Under the pieces are notes generated by a model, which did not search any database, had not been told where the DNA came from, and was given only the letters and a program-made list of their open reading frames with translations. A program made the position numbers and the translations under genes. Below are positions 1 to 4,838 of a stretch of DNA of 6,680 bases, in pieces (position 1 is the stretch's first letter; the number at the start of each line of letters is the position of its first letter). Where the stretch lies: NCBI GenBank assembly GCA_029260155.1, contig JAJDDU010000391.1, forward strand, positions 1-6,680, written 5' to 3'. Source of the DNA: Phycisphaerae bacterium (GTDB taxonomy: Bacteria; Planctomycetota; Phycisphaerae; UBA1845).

Positions 1-107
1 TCATGGCGTTGTTCGATGACACGCATTGGCGGGTGAGACGGGCGTCATGGGCACGGATCCGGGCGCCAGAGCCATGAATCGAGAAGGGCCCGCTTCACGC
101 CCAAAAA

Positions 108-161
108 CTCTTTTGACTCGACCGGCCTTTGGCCTTGGCTCGTCGCCATCGACTCAAAGAG
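108..161. repeat. Imperfect inverted repeat with nested small hairpin
   Basis: Arms CTCTTTTGACTCG (108-120) and CGACTCAAAGAG (150-161) pair with one bulge and one mismatch. Inside the loop, GGCCTTTGGCC (124-134) forms a further 4-bp stem with a TTT loop. It lies upstream of the zinc-ribbon/ArdC operon, so it may be leader structure or a protein-binding site. It has no T-run of a terminator. Function unknown. Confidence 0.35.
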
Positions 162-223
162 CTTTCCCCTCCGGGTCGGCTACGGGCCTGACTGTTTCGA
201 CGTTCGGTTCGTCTGTTTCCTGG

Positions 224-255
224 GGTGGCCCTCGATACGGCGTAGGAGGGCCACC
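224..255. repeat. Perfect 10-bp stem hairpin upstream of the zinc-ribbon gene
   Basis: GGTGGCCCTC (224-233) and GAGGGCCACC (246-255) are exact reverse complements around a 12-nt loop, extendable outward by two G-T wobble pairs. The structure ends 18 nt before the Shine-Dalgarno of the gene at 286. It could be a transcript leader hairpin, an operator or the terminator stem of an upstream transcript; no T-tract follows, which weakens the last option. Confidence 0.6.
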
Positions 256-273
256 TTGAAAGGGGCCTGACAT

Positions 274-281
274 GGAGGTGA
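274..281 (+). promoter_or_regulatory. Strong Shine-Dalgarno deciding a GTG start
   Basis: GGAGGTGA matches the archaeal 16S anti-Shine-Dalgarno over eight bases and lies 4 nt before GTG at 286. It fixes the non-ATG start of the zinc-ribbon gene and implies a leadered transcript here. Confidence 0.75.
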
Positions 282-285
282 AAGC

Positions 286-624
286 GTGTATTGGGATCTT
301 GCGAAGTACCAGGATTGGTATCTGAGGCAACTGAAGGAGCAGCTGGTCGACAACACACTTGAGGAGATCGCGGCGGCGATTGACGACGCACGGCGCGTGG
401 GCGAGCCGAGCGTGGCGCGGATTCGCGTGGTCCGCGACTGTCCGGACGAGATTGTGTACCCGTTCTTGTGCGATGTGTGCGGATGGAGCGCGTTTGTATT
501 CAGCGATTCGATCACGTCGTGTCAGCGGTGTGCGAGCGGTCGCCGTGTTCAGCGTGGGGAGTTTCGAGGGACGCCGTTTGTCGGGCGTGGGATGCCCGGT
601 CCTTATGCGGGGTGGCGACGATGA
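286..624 (+). CDS. Small zinc-ribbon protein, first gene of ArdC operon
   Basis: A 112-aa protein starting at GTG with an excellent Shine-Dalgarno just upstream. The first 45 residues look helical and charged (MYWDLAKYQDWYLRQLKEQL onward). Cysteine pairs CDVC (62-65) and CQRC (79-82) are spaced as in a four-cysteine zinc ribbon or rubredoxin-like knuckle, likely binding one structural zinc ion. The tail is rich in Gly, Arg and Pro. It overlaps the next gene through ATGA (621-624), so translation is probably coupled and the two products may act together. I do not recognise a specific family. A nucleic-acid-binding or adaptor role is plausible for a small zinc ribbon beside an ssDNA-binding ArdC, but this is inference. 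Confidence 0.75.
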   Translation: MYWDLAKYQDWYLRQLKEQLVDNTLEEIAAAIDDARRVGEPSVARIRVVRDCPDEIVYPFLCDVCGWSAFVFSDSITSCQRCASGRRVQRGEFRGTPFVGRGMPGPYAGWRR

Positions 625-1514
625 ACGGCCACCAAGCGACGAAGCTCGCCGATGACGCGCTGGGGAAGCTCGCGGTGGCGATCGATCGTGGTGAGAGTGG
701 GCAGCTCAAGGCGTACCTGGCAGTTATGGCGCGGTTTCACCGGTACAGTGTCTCGAACCTGCTCTTGATTTCTGCGCAGCGGCCTGATGCATCTCGGGTG
801 GCTGGCTTTGGCGCGTGGAAGAAGCTGGGGCGGTTTGTGAAGAAGGGTGAGAAGGGCATCGCGATCATTGCGCCGATCGTGACGCGCCGAGGTGCCGGCG
901 TTCAGCGCGATGACGATGAGGAGCGGGTCGTTCGTTTCAAGGCGGTTCATGTGTTCGACATCAGCCAGACCGAAGGCGAGCCGCTCGTTGCGCCCGCTTG
1001 CGTGGGTGGCGATCCGCGTGGCTGTACTGGGCGAATCAAGGCGTTGCTGTCGGCGAAGGGCATCGAACTCGAGTATTCCGACCAGCTCGGCAGCGCAGCC
1101 GGCGCGTCGTGCGGGGGTAAGATCCTCCTTCGTCCTGGCCTATCCTCGGCGGAGGAGTTTTCAGTCTTGGTGCATGAACTCGCGCATGAGATGCTCCACG
1201 GCGGCGATGATCGGTCGAGTAAGTTGGTGCGAGAGACTGAGGCTGAAACCGTTGCGTATGTCGTGTGCGAGTCCGTCGGGCTGGACACGAACACGGCTTC
1301 GAGTGATTACATCGGGCTGTACGGCGGTGACCGTGCGACACTCACGGCGTCGCTGGGCCGAATCCAGCGTGCGGCTGTTACCATCATCGACAGCATTTCA
1401 GAGAGCCGTGACAACGCGACCCCGGCTGCGCCAAGGGGCGGGCGGGGCGATCCTGCCCGGGGGTCCCGCGGTGGTCGGCGCAGCGTTTCTAATAGTGGTG
1501 CTGGCAGAGCCTGA
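621..1514 (+). CDS. ArdC-like antirestriction protein with zincin metallopeptidase domain
   Basis: A 297-aa protein. Residues 1 to about 115 match the ArdC N-terminal ssDNA-binding domain (DUF1738 type): an aromatic/Asn segment RYSVSNLLLISAQRPDASRV (41-60), then AWKKLGRFVKKGEKGIAII (65-83), which is highly characteristic. Residues 140-255 form the zincin-like domain, with HELAH at 185-189 (zinc ligands H185 and H189, catalytic E186) and a downstream E-rich helix ETEAET (205-210) that should supply the third ligand. The last 40 residues are a Gly/Arg-rich basic tail. ArdC proteins of plasmids protect incoming DNA from restriction and bind single strands; that is family knowledge. Start ATG at 621 overlaps the zinc-ribbon stop; the frame is open back to 468, but the coupled start fits the family. 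The 3' end overlaps the opposing ATPase gene by 26 bp. Confidence 0.88.
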   Translation: MNGHQATKLADDALGKLAVAIDRGESGQLKAYLAVMARFHRYSVSNLLLISAQRPDASRVAGFGAWKKLGRFVKKGEKGIAIIAPIVTRRGAGVQRDDDEERVVRFKAVHVFDISQTEGEPLVAPACVGGDPRGCTGRIKALLSAKGIELEYSDQLGSAAGASCGGKILLRPGLSSAEEFSVLVHELAHEMLHGGDDRSSKLVRETEAETVAYVVCESVGLDTNTASSDYIGLYGGDRATLTASLGRIQRAAVTIIDSISESRDNATPAAPRGGRGDPARGSRGGRRSVSNSGAGRA

Positions 1515-3498
1515 GTTCGATTCGCTCTTCGCCATTGATATGGTCTGCGATCCAGCGAGCGATTTTTTCGTGCGCGTCCGTGTTGGTTGCGGCGATGATG
1601 ATCGTGTCGAAGCCGGCGTCCAGGCATTTCCTGATGTTGGCGGGAACGTCTGATCGCCCGGTTTCGATTTCTACGGCGATGCGCTCGTCGTTTCTGCTGG
1701 CGACGATGTCTACGGCGCCGCTATCGGCGATCTGGAATTCGTGCGTGATGCTGTACCCCTGGTCGTCGAGCGCGTTGGAAATCCGGTGTCGCCAGTACTC
1801 GTGCTCGATGCCGCCACGAGACAGGTAGCCGAACGTTTCGACGCCGGCGTTTTCCAGCGCTTGCTTGCCCGGCTTGGTCAGGGCGAGCAGCACCGTTCTT
1901 CCGGATCCGGTGGATACGTCGACCGGTGTGATGAGGCCGAGGCGGACGAGCGCGTTTCTGATCGCGTGTGTTTTTCTCCTGCTCAGGTTGAGTTCCTTGG
2001 AACGTTGTACGATTCCCGATTCAGGATGTCGCAGACAATCCGTTAGGAACGTGAGTTCCGTGGAATTGGGGATTGTACCGTTGGAAGAGTTTGGTCTTTC
2101 TTCCGGCGGTGGAACCGCTGGGATCTCGGGTGAACGCGCTGTTGCGTCCCTGGGTATGTCGGTATTTCCGAAATCTCGGCGGTAGCGCTCGGAAATCATC
2201 AGATCGGTGATTGCCCCCTTCCGTATGTGGATCTGGGGTATTTTCAGGAGGAACGGTCGTTGGTGTCGGTCTTGCAGTTTGACGATGGCTTGGCCGACCT
2301 TGAGTTCGCCGACCTTGGCGGCGTCCTCTCGTTCGAGAAGGTTGTAGGTAGCGGCGGTGCTGATGTCCGCTCGGGTCTTGAGGTTCATCGTGATGGTGCA
2401 GTACGTGTTGCCCAGCGCCGTGCGCGCGATGAGTGAGGGGTGCTGGTCGATCAGGATGATGCCGGTGTTGAGCTCGCGGATTTCGCGCAGGATCATGTCG
2501 GTGACGGTCTCTGCGCCGTCGTGAGCGCGGAGCACGTGGTGGGCTTCCTCCAGAATGATGCAGTGCTTGAACTCCTCCCTGGTGGGTTGGCCCATTCGGT
2601 AGTGGTGGATTCCCAAGAGGAAGGCGTCGATGAAGAACGCCTTTTCGGCGCCTTCGAGCGCGTCGAGTTCGAGCACGACGTTCTTGGTCACGAGCTCGGC
2701 GAGCGGAAGCTGCTGTTGGCTGTTGACGACACGCCCCATTTGGCCGAAGCAGAGCGATCGCACGGCGCGCAGCGTTGATGCCATCCAGTTGGCGGCGCGT
2801 CCCTTCGTCGGGTGTTCGTCCAACCAGCGGAGCACGTCCTTCATGATGGGAAACCGCTCGACGTCTCCTTTATAGACGCCGGCGGCGGAGTAGACCGCGT
2901 CGATTGCCTGCTGCAGAAGCGAGATGACTCCGTCGCCGCAGAAGTATGCCTTGGCGATGATGTTGACCACGAGCTTGAGATGCACTTGTGGCTCGACGCC
3001 CGGCGGCGGGATGAGCGGGTTGAATTGGATGGGCGCGATGGACCGTCCGACGGTGAATACGTTTATGGGTTTGTCGGTGAGGCTTAGAAGGTCGCGGTAG
3101 TTTCTCTTCCAGTCGAAGATGAGAAACGGCACCTCGGATTTGAGCAGTTGCCCGATGACCTGGAAGATCGTGTTGGTCTTGCCGCTGCCGGAGCGCCCGA
3201 ACACGGCGGTGTGTTGGATCATCTCCTCGCGACGCAGCCCGAACGGGTGCAGGACGCGGTCATTGTACACGACGTCGCCTACGATGAACTCGCCCTGGGC
3301 GGCGGACGCGTCTGGGGGCGGTAGCAGGATCCTTGTTTCGTTGATTCGTTCGTCTGTCATCCGCGCATACGTGAGTCGAAGCATGGTCTCGATTTCGCGG
3401 CGCCCGTCCGCGTCTTCGGCGAGGTCGGCGAGGCGCAATCGTTCGAGCTTCTCTCCCATGAGCGGGCGGAGTTTTGCAAAGAGTTCTTCGGCTTCCAT
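1489..3498 (-). CDS. HerA/FtsK-type ATPase fused to winged helix and PD-(D/E)XK nuclease-like domain
   Basis: A 669-aa protein. After a helical N-terminus (1-60), the ATPase core carries Walker A GRSGSGKT (101-108), a DWKRNYRDL segment (129-137), Walker B HCIILEEAHH (312-321) with the paired acids of HerA/DUF87 proteins, and a sensor-like IDQHPSLIA (350-358). A Pro-rich linker (450-475) leads to a probable winged helix (480-550). The C-terminus (about 563-655) has HEYWRHRI, then VDIVA with D597 and AVEIETG with E610 and E612, resembling a PD-(D/E)XK nuclease core but with E-x-E in place of E-x-K. HerA-type hexamers pump DNA; here the nuclease-like part is on the same chain. I chose ATG at 3498 because the upstream open frame (to 3921) overlaps the preceding gene and has low-complexity, Arg/Pro-rich sequence. 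No Shine-Dalgarno is seen, so translation is probably coupled to that gene, 8 bp upstream. Alternative role: conjugation or packaging ATPase. Confidence 0.85.
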   Translation of the reverse strand: MEAEELFAKLRPLMGEKLERLRLADLAEDADGRREIETMLRLTYARMTDERINETRILLPPPDASAAQGEFIVGDVVYNDRVLHPFGLRREEMIQHTAVFGRSGSGKTNTIFQVIGQLLKSEVPFLIFDWKRNYRDLLSLTDKPINVFTVGRSIAPIQFNPLIPPPGVEPQVHLKLVVNIIAKAYFCGDGVISLLQQAIDAVYSAAGVYKGDVERFPIMKDVLRWLDEHPTKGRAANWMASTLRAVRSLCFGQMGRVVNSQQQLPLAELVTKNVVLELDALEGAEKAFFIDAFLLGIHHYRMGQPTREEFKHCIILEEAHHVLRAHDGAETVTDMILREIRELNTGIILIDQHPSLIARTALGNTYCTITMNLKTRADISTAATYNLLEREDAAKVGELKVGQAIVKLQDRHQRPFLLKIPQIHIRKGAITDLMISERYRRDFGNTDIPRDATARSPEIPAVPPPEERPNSSNGTIPNSTELTFLTDCLRHPESGIVQRSKELNLSRRKTHAIRNALVRLGLITPVDVSTGSGRTVLLALTKPGKQALENAGVETFGYLSRGGIEHEYWRHRISNALDDQGYSITHEFQIADSGAVDIVASRNDERIAVEIETGRSDVPANIRKCLDAGFDTIIIAATNTDAHEKIARWIADHINGEERIELRLCQHHY

Positions 3499-3506
3499 CG
3501 TCGTGG

Positions 3507-4073
3507 TTATTGCTGGCGTGGTTGTCTTGTGTTGTCGCTGATCATCTCGTGCGTGCGCGCCGCGCTTCGATAGTCGGTGAGCGCGACAAGTAGTCTGTCC
3601 TTGAGTCGGGCGATGTCTCGCCAGGCGTCGACCTCTTCTGATCGCCGCTGGTCTTCGAGCCGGTGAAGTTGGGATTCCAGCGGATCGCCGCCGGGGGGCG
3701 CATAGTCGGGCCAGCCGTTTATGCGCTGCTTGATCTGGTTTCCGATGTCGACTTCTTGGTACAGGATGCGGTTGAGGTTTTCCTTCTTGATTTCCTGTCG
3801 TTGTGTGATCGCGTAAACGATCGCTCCAACGGCCATTCTTGCCAGGGAGGATTTTTCTCCCAGGATGGCTTCGCCGGGATCGTCCTTGCTGAACGAGCCG
3901 CACACCTTTTCGAGAGTCCACGAGTCCTCAACGCCAATCAGGTCGGAGAGGTCGCTGCTTGGGTTCGGTGTGCTCTGCTTGGTGGCGTGCTGTTCCGCTT
4001 GCGGTGCGGGTACGATGTACTTCGCGCTGGGGCGGATTCCGTACCGATACGTGAATGGGTCTTTGGGTGTCAT
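3507..4073 (-). CDS. Unknown 188-aa protein, first gene of the ATPase-nuclease operon
   Basis: I do not recognise a family. The N-terminus (1-45) is Pro/Gln/Ser-rich and probably disordered. Residues about 46-115 look globular and helical, with LGEKSSLARMAVGAIVYAI (71-89) as its most hydrophobic stretch. A loop GWPDYAPPGGDP (119-130) precedes a long charged helix (about 132-175) likely to form a coiled coil. There is no signal peptide, metal motif or catalytic signature. ATG at 4073 is supported by GGTGAT 5 nt upstream and by a TATA box placed for a leader of about 30 nt. It is the promoter-proximal gene before the HerA-nuclease fusion (8-bp gap), so an accessory or adaptor subunit of that ATPase is the simplest inference. 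Confidence 0.75.
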   Translation of the reverse strand: MTPKDPFTYRYGIRPSAKYIVPAPQAEQHATKQSTPNPSSDLSDLIGVEDSWTLEKVCGSFSKDDPGEAILGEKSSLARMAVGAIVYAITQRQEIKKENLNRILYQEVDIGNQIKQRINGWPDYAPPGGDPLESQLHRLEDQRRSEEVDAWRDIARLKDRLLVALTDYRSAARTHEMISDNTRQPRQQ

Positions 4074-4078
4074 TGGTC

Positions 4079-4084
4079 ATCACC
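4079..4084 (-). promoter_or_regulatory. Shine-Dalgarno of the 188-aa gene
   Basis: On the minus strand GGTGAT lies 5 nt before ATG at 4073 and matches the core of the archaeal Shine-Dalgarno. It supports this start and a leadered transcript, in contrast to the two leaderless genes read the other way. Confidence 0.6.
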
Positions 4085-4112
4085 GGGTTGTTGTTATGGC
4101 TGAGTAGTAACC

Positions 4113-4126
4113 GTGAATCGGGCGGT
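4113..4126 (-). promoter_or_regulatory. Shared putative operator, leftward copy
   Basis: On the minus strand ACCGCCCG-A-TTCAC begins 2 nt after the TATA box, between TATA and the predicted start site, a usual repressor position in archaea. The same two half-motifs, with three spacer bases, occur at the opposing promoter (4249-4264). The copies face outward as an inverted pair about 120 bp apart. Confidence 0.45.
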
Positions 4127-4127
4127 G

Positions 4128-4143
4128 CATAAAAAGCTTTCGG
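4128..4143 (-). promoter_or_regulatory. Archaeal BRE/TATA promoter for the leftward ATPase operon
   Basis: On the minus strand CCGAAAG (4143-4137, BRE-like) is followed directly by CTTTTTATG (4136-4128, TATA-like). Transcription should begin about 26-27 nt past the box centre, near 4105, giving a leader of roughly 30 nt before ATG 4073. The AAAG-plus-TATA layout matches the two rightward promoters at 4237 and 4449. Confidence 0.6.
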
Positions 4144-4163
4144 TTTTGGATCGGCCAGCGCGC

Positions 4164-4222
4164 GAGAACGACCAAATCGTCCCCAGCATCCCCCACAACA
4201 GCGAGGGGATGCATGAGAACGA
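4164..4222. repeat. 8-bp direct repeat flanking the spacer hairpin
   Basis: GAGAACGA occurs at 4164-4171 and again at 4215-4222, 51 bp apart, bracketing the inverted repeat at 4186-4212. An 8-bp match could be chance, but its symmetric placement within the control region makes it worth recording as a possible protein-binding site. Confidence 0.3.
4186..4212. repeat. Perfect inverted repeat in the divergent spacer
   Basis: GCATCCCC (4186-4193) and GGGGATGC (4205-4212) are exact reverse complements around an 11-nt loop. It sits between the two divergent promoters, upstream of both, so it is not a terminator of either. Options are a regulator site, a stem used in replication, or an initiator-binding element; the G-run is reminiscent of Orc1/Cdc6 sites, but no canonical ORB sequence is seen. 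Confidence 0.45.
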
Positions 4223-4236
4223 ACATGATCCAACAC

Positions 4237-4251
4237 AAAGGTTTATAAACC
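4237..4251 (+). promoter_or_regulatory. BRE/TATA promoter of the leaderless 52-aa gene
   Basis: AAAG (4237-4240) is followed by GTTTATAAA (4241-4249). The G of AAAG is 34 nt before the A of ATG 4274, which places the transcription start at or within a few bases of the start codon, so the mRNA is leaderless. GGTTTATAAACC (4240-4251) is a perfect 12-bp palindrome, so the box could also be read leftward. Confidence 0.7.
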
Positions 4252-4264
4252 GCCCGCCGTTCAC
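4249..4264 (+). promoter_or_regulatory. Shared putative operator, rightward copy
   Basis: ACCGCCCG-CCG-TTCAC starts at the last base of the TATA box and lies between TATA and the predicted start site. It matches the motif after the opposing TATA box (4126-4113 on the minus strand) in both half-sites. Joint control of the divergent genes by one regulator is the simplest reading. Confidence 0.45.
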
Positions 4265-4273
4265 CACTGCAAG

Positions 4274-4432
4274 ATGGAAACAAACAACAACAGCAACGAA
4301 GACACCGAATGGAAAAAAGTCAAAGCAGCGATTCTGCGAATCGACCACTCCACGCGCGAGATCAACCAAAAGCTCACCCACCTGATCGAACGCGAGCGGC
4401 CCTACGCGCCAAGCGACGGCGACGCGTACTGA
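4274..4432 (+). CDS. Small 52-aa protein from a leaderless transcript
   Basis: It starts METNNNSNEDTEWKKVKAAI and ends PSDGDAY before TGA. The core (about residues 12-43) is one charged amphipathic helix with hydrophobic residues at heptad-like spacing (V16, I20, I23, I30, L34, L38, I39), suggesting a short coiled-coil or oligomerising protein. No family is recognised. Evidence that it is a gene: a strong TATA box at leaderless distance from this ATG, codons mostly ending in G or C after the first few, and a clean stop 55 bp before the next gene. It is easily missed because of its length. A small regulator or antitoxin-like partner is possible, but nothing in the sequence shows it. Confidence 0.6.
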   Translation: METNNNSNEDTEWKKVKAAILRIDHSTREINQKLTHLIERERPYAPSDGDAY

Positions 4433-4448
4433 ACCATCCCGACAATGT

Positions 4449-4463
4449 CGAAAGATTCATATA
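4449..4463 (+). promoter_or_regulatory. BRE/TATA promoter of the leaderless 116-aa gene
   Basis: CGAAAG (4449-4454) is followed by ATTCATATA (4455-4463). The G of AAAG is 34 nt from the A of ATG 4488, exactly the spacing at the 52-aa gene. The predicted start site (about 4485) lies downstream of GTG 4482, which excludes that codon as a start. Confidence 0.65.
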
Positions 4464-4474
4464 GGCGCAGCGCC
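4464..4474. promoter_or_regulatory. Palindrome directly after the TATA box
   Basis: GGCGC-A-GCGCC is a perfect 11-bp palindrome touching the TATA box at 4455-4463 and lying before the predicted start site. A dimeric repressor bound here would block the polymerase, so it is a candidate operator. GC-rich DNA gives such palindromes by chance fairly often. Confidence 0.35.
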
Positions 4475-4487
4475 ACAGGAAGTGACC

Positions 4488-4838
4488 ATGGACGACCACC
4501 GAACCCGTGACGCGACCGATCACGACGAGCCACCGACCGGCCCCGGACGAATCGACGACCTTCGCCAAGCGCTCCGCTCAAGCATCAGCAGATTGCGACA
4601 CCTGTGCGAAAACTGGCAACTCAACGTGCCCGGCAGCCACGAAATCGAAACAGAACAAGAAATCCCAATAGCGCTTGCGACGGCACGGGCGTACTACCGG
4701 CGACTCCTCGAAGCCACCATCGAAGAACACCAAGACGTGATACGCTGCGGCGGCGGGCAAATCGAAACGCGAAGACTCGGCCAAACACTCGACCAATACG
4801 ACGAGTGGATGCAATCAGTAGGGCTTGCGCGACCCTGA
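4488..4838 (+). CDS. Unknown 116-aa helical protein from a leaderless transcript
   Basis: No family is recognised. An acidic, disordered N-terminus (MDDHRTRDATDHDEPP, 1-16) precedes three likely helices: about 22-44 (DDLRQALRSSISRLRHLCEN), 54-82 with ARAYYRRLLEATIEEHQDVI, and 93-112 (TRRLGQTLDQYDEWMQSVGL). There is no signal peptide, zinc motif or catalytic signature, so a small helical bundle acting in the cytoplasm is likely. ATG 4488 was chosen over GTG 4482 because the promoter at 4449-4463 puts transcription start at or just before 4488. The last 24 bp overlap the 3' end of the opposing nuclease gene. Role unknown; its own promoter suggests regulation separate from the 52-aa gene. Confidence 0.7.
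   Translation: MDDHRTRDATDHDEPPTGPGRIDDLRQALRSSISRLRHLCENWQLNVPGSHEIETEQEIPIALATARAYYRRLLEATIEEHQDVIRCGGGQIETRRLGQTLDQYDEWMQSVGLARP

Larger units (their letters stand above)
1..285. other. Left-edge region without a convincing complete gene
   Basis: I see no supported complete gene here. A short open frame runs from the edge (ATG at 3) to TGA at 75-77, with GC-rich third positions, ending in ...RIRAPEP. It could be the last residues of an upstream rightward gene, but 24 codons are too few to judge. The rest, 78-285, holds two inverted repeats (108-161 and 224-255) and the ribosome binding site of the next gene. I find no clear TATA box; CTCAAAG at 152-158 followed by AGCTTTCC resembles the BRE half of the promoters further right, but the TATA half is poor. 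No tRNA or other known RNA is recognisable. Confidence 0.4.

Noticed and set aside
26..259. Possible 77-aa gene starting at TTG
   Set aside because: Low-complexity Gly/Ser/Pro composition, no ribosome binding site, and it runs through the perfect hairpin at 224-255.
468..620. Upstream extension of the ArdC frame
   Set aside because: It overlaps the zinc-ribbon gene, is Cys/Arg-rich without family resemblance, and the ATGA-coupled ATG at 621 gives the expected ArdC N-terminus.
1420..1480. Intrinsic terminator in the GC-rich end of ArdC
   Set aside because: Short C/G stems are present, but there is no T-run, and the stretch codes for the Gly/Arg tail.
892..1653. 253-aa rightward frame
   Set aside because: Shadow of ArdC and of the ATPase 3' end; Arg/Ser-rich with no domain.
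3499..3921. N-terminal extension of the ATPase frame by 141 residues
   Set aside because: It lies entirely over the 188-aa gene in another frame and reads as Arg/Pro/Gln-rich low-complexity sequence; the domain-like sequence begins at ATG 3498.
4113..4385. 90-aa rightward frame across the divergent spacer
   Set aside because: It spans both promoter motifs and the hairpin and overlaps the better-supported 52-aa gene in another frame.
4274..4838. Toxin-antitoxin pair formed by the 52-aa and 116-aa genes
   Set aside because: Each has its own promoter, they are 55 bp apart, and neither shows a toxin or antitoxin motif.
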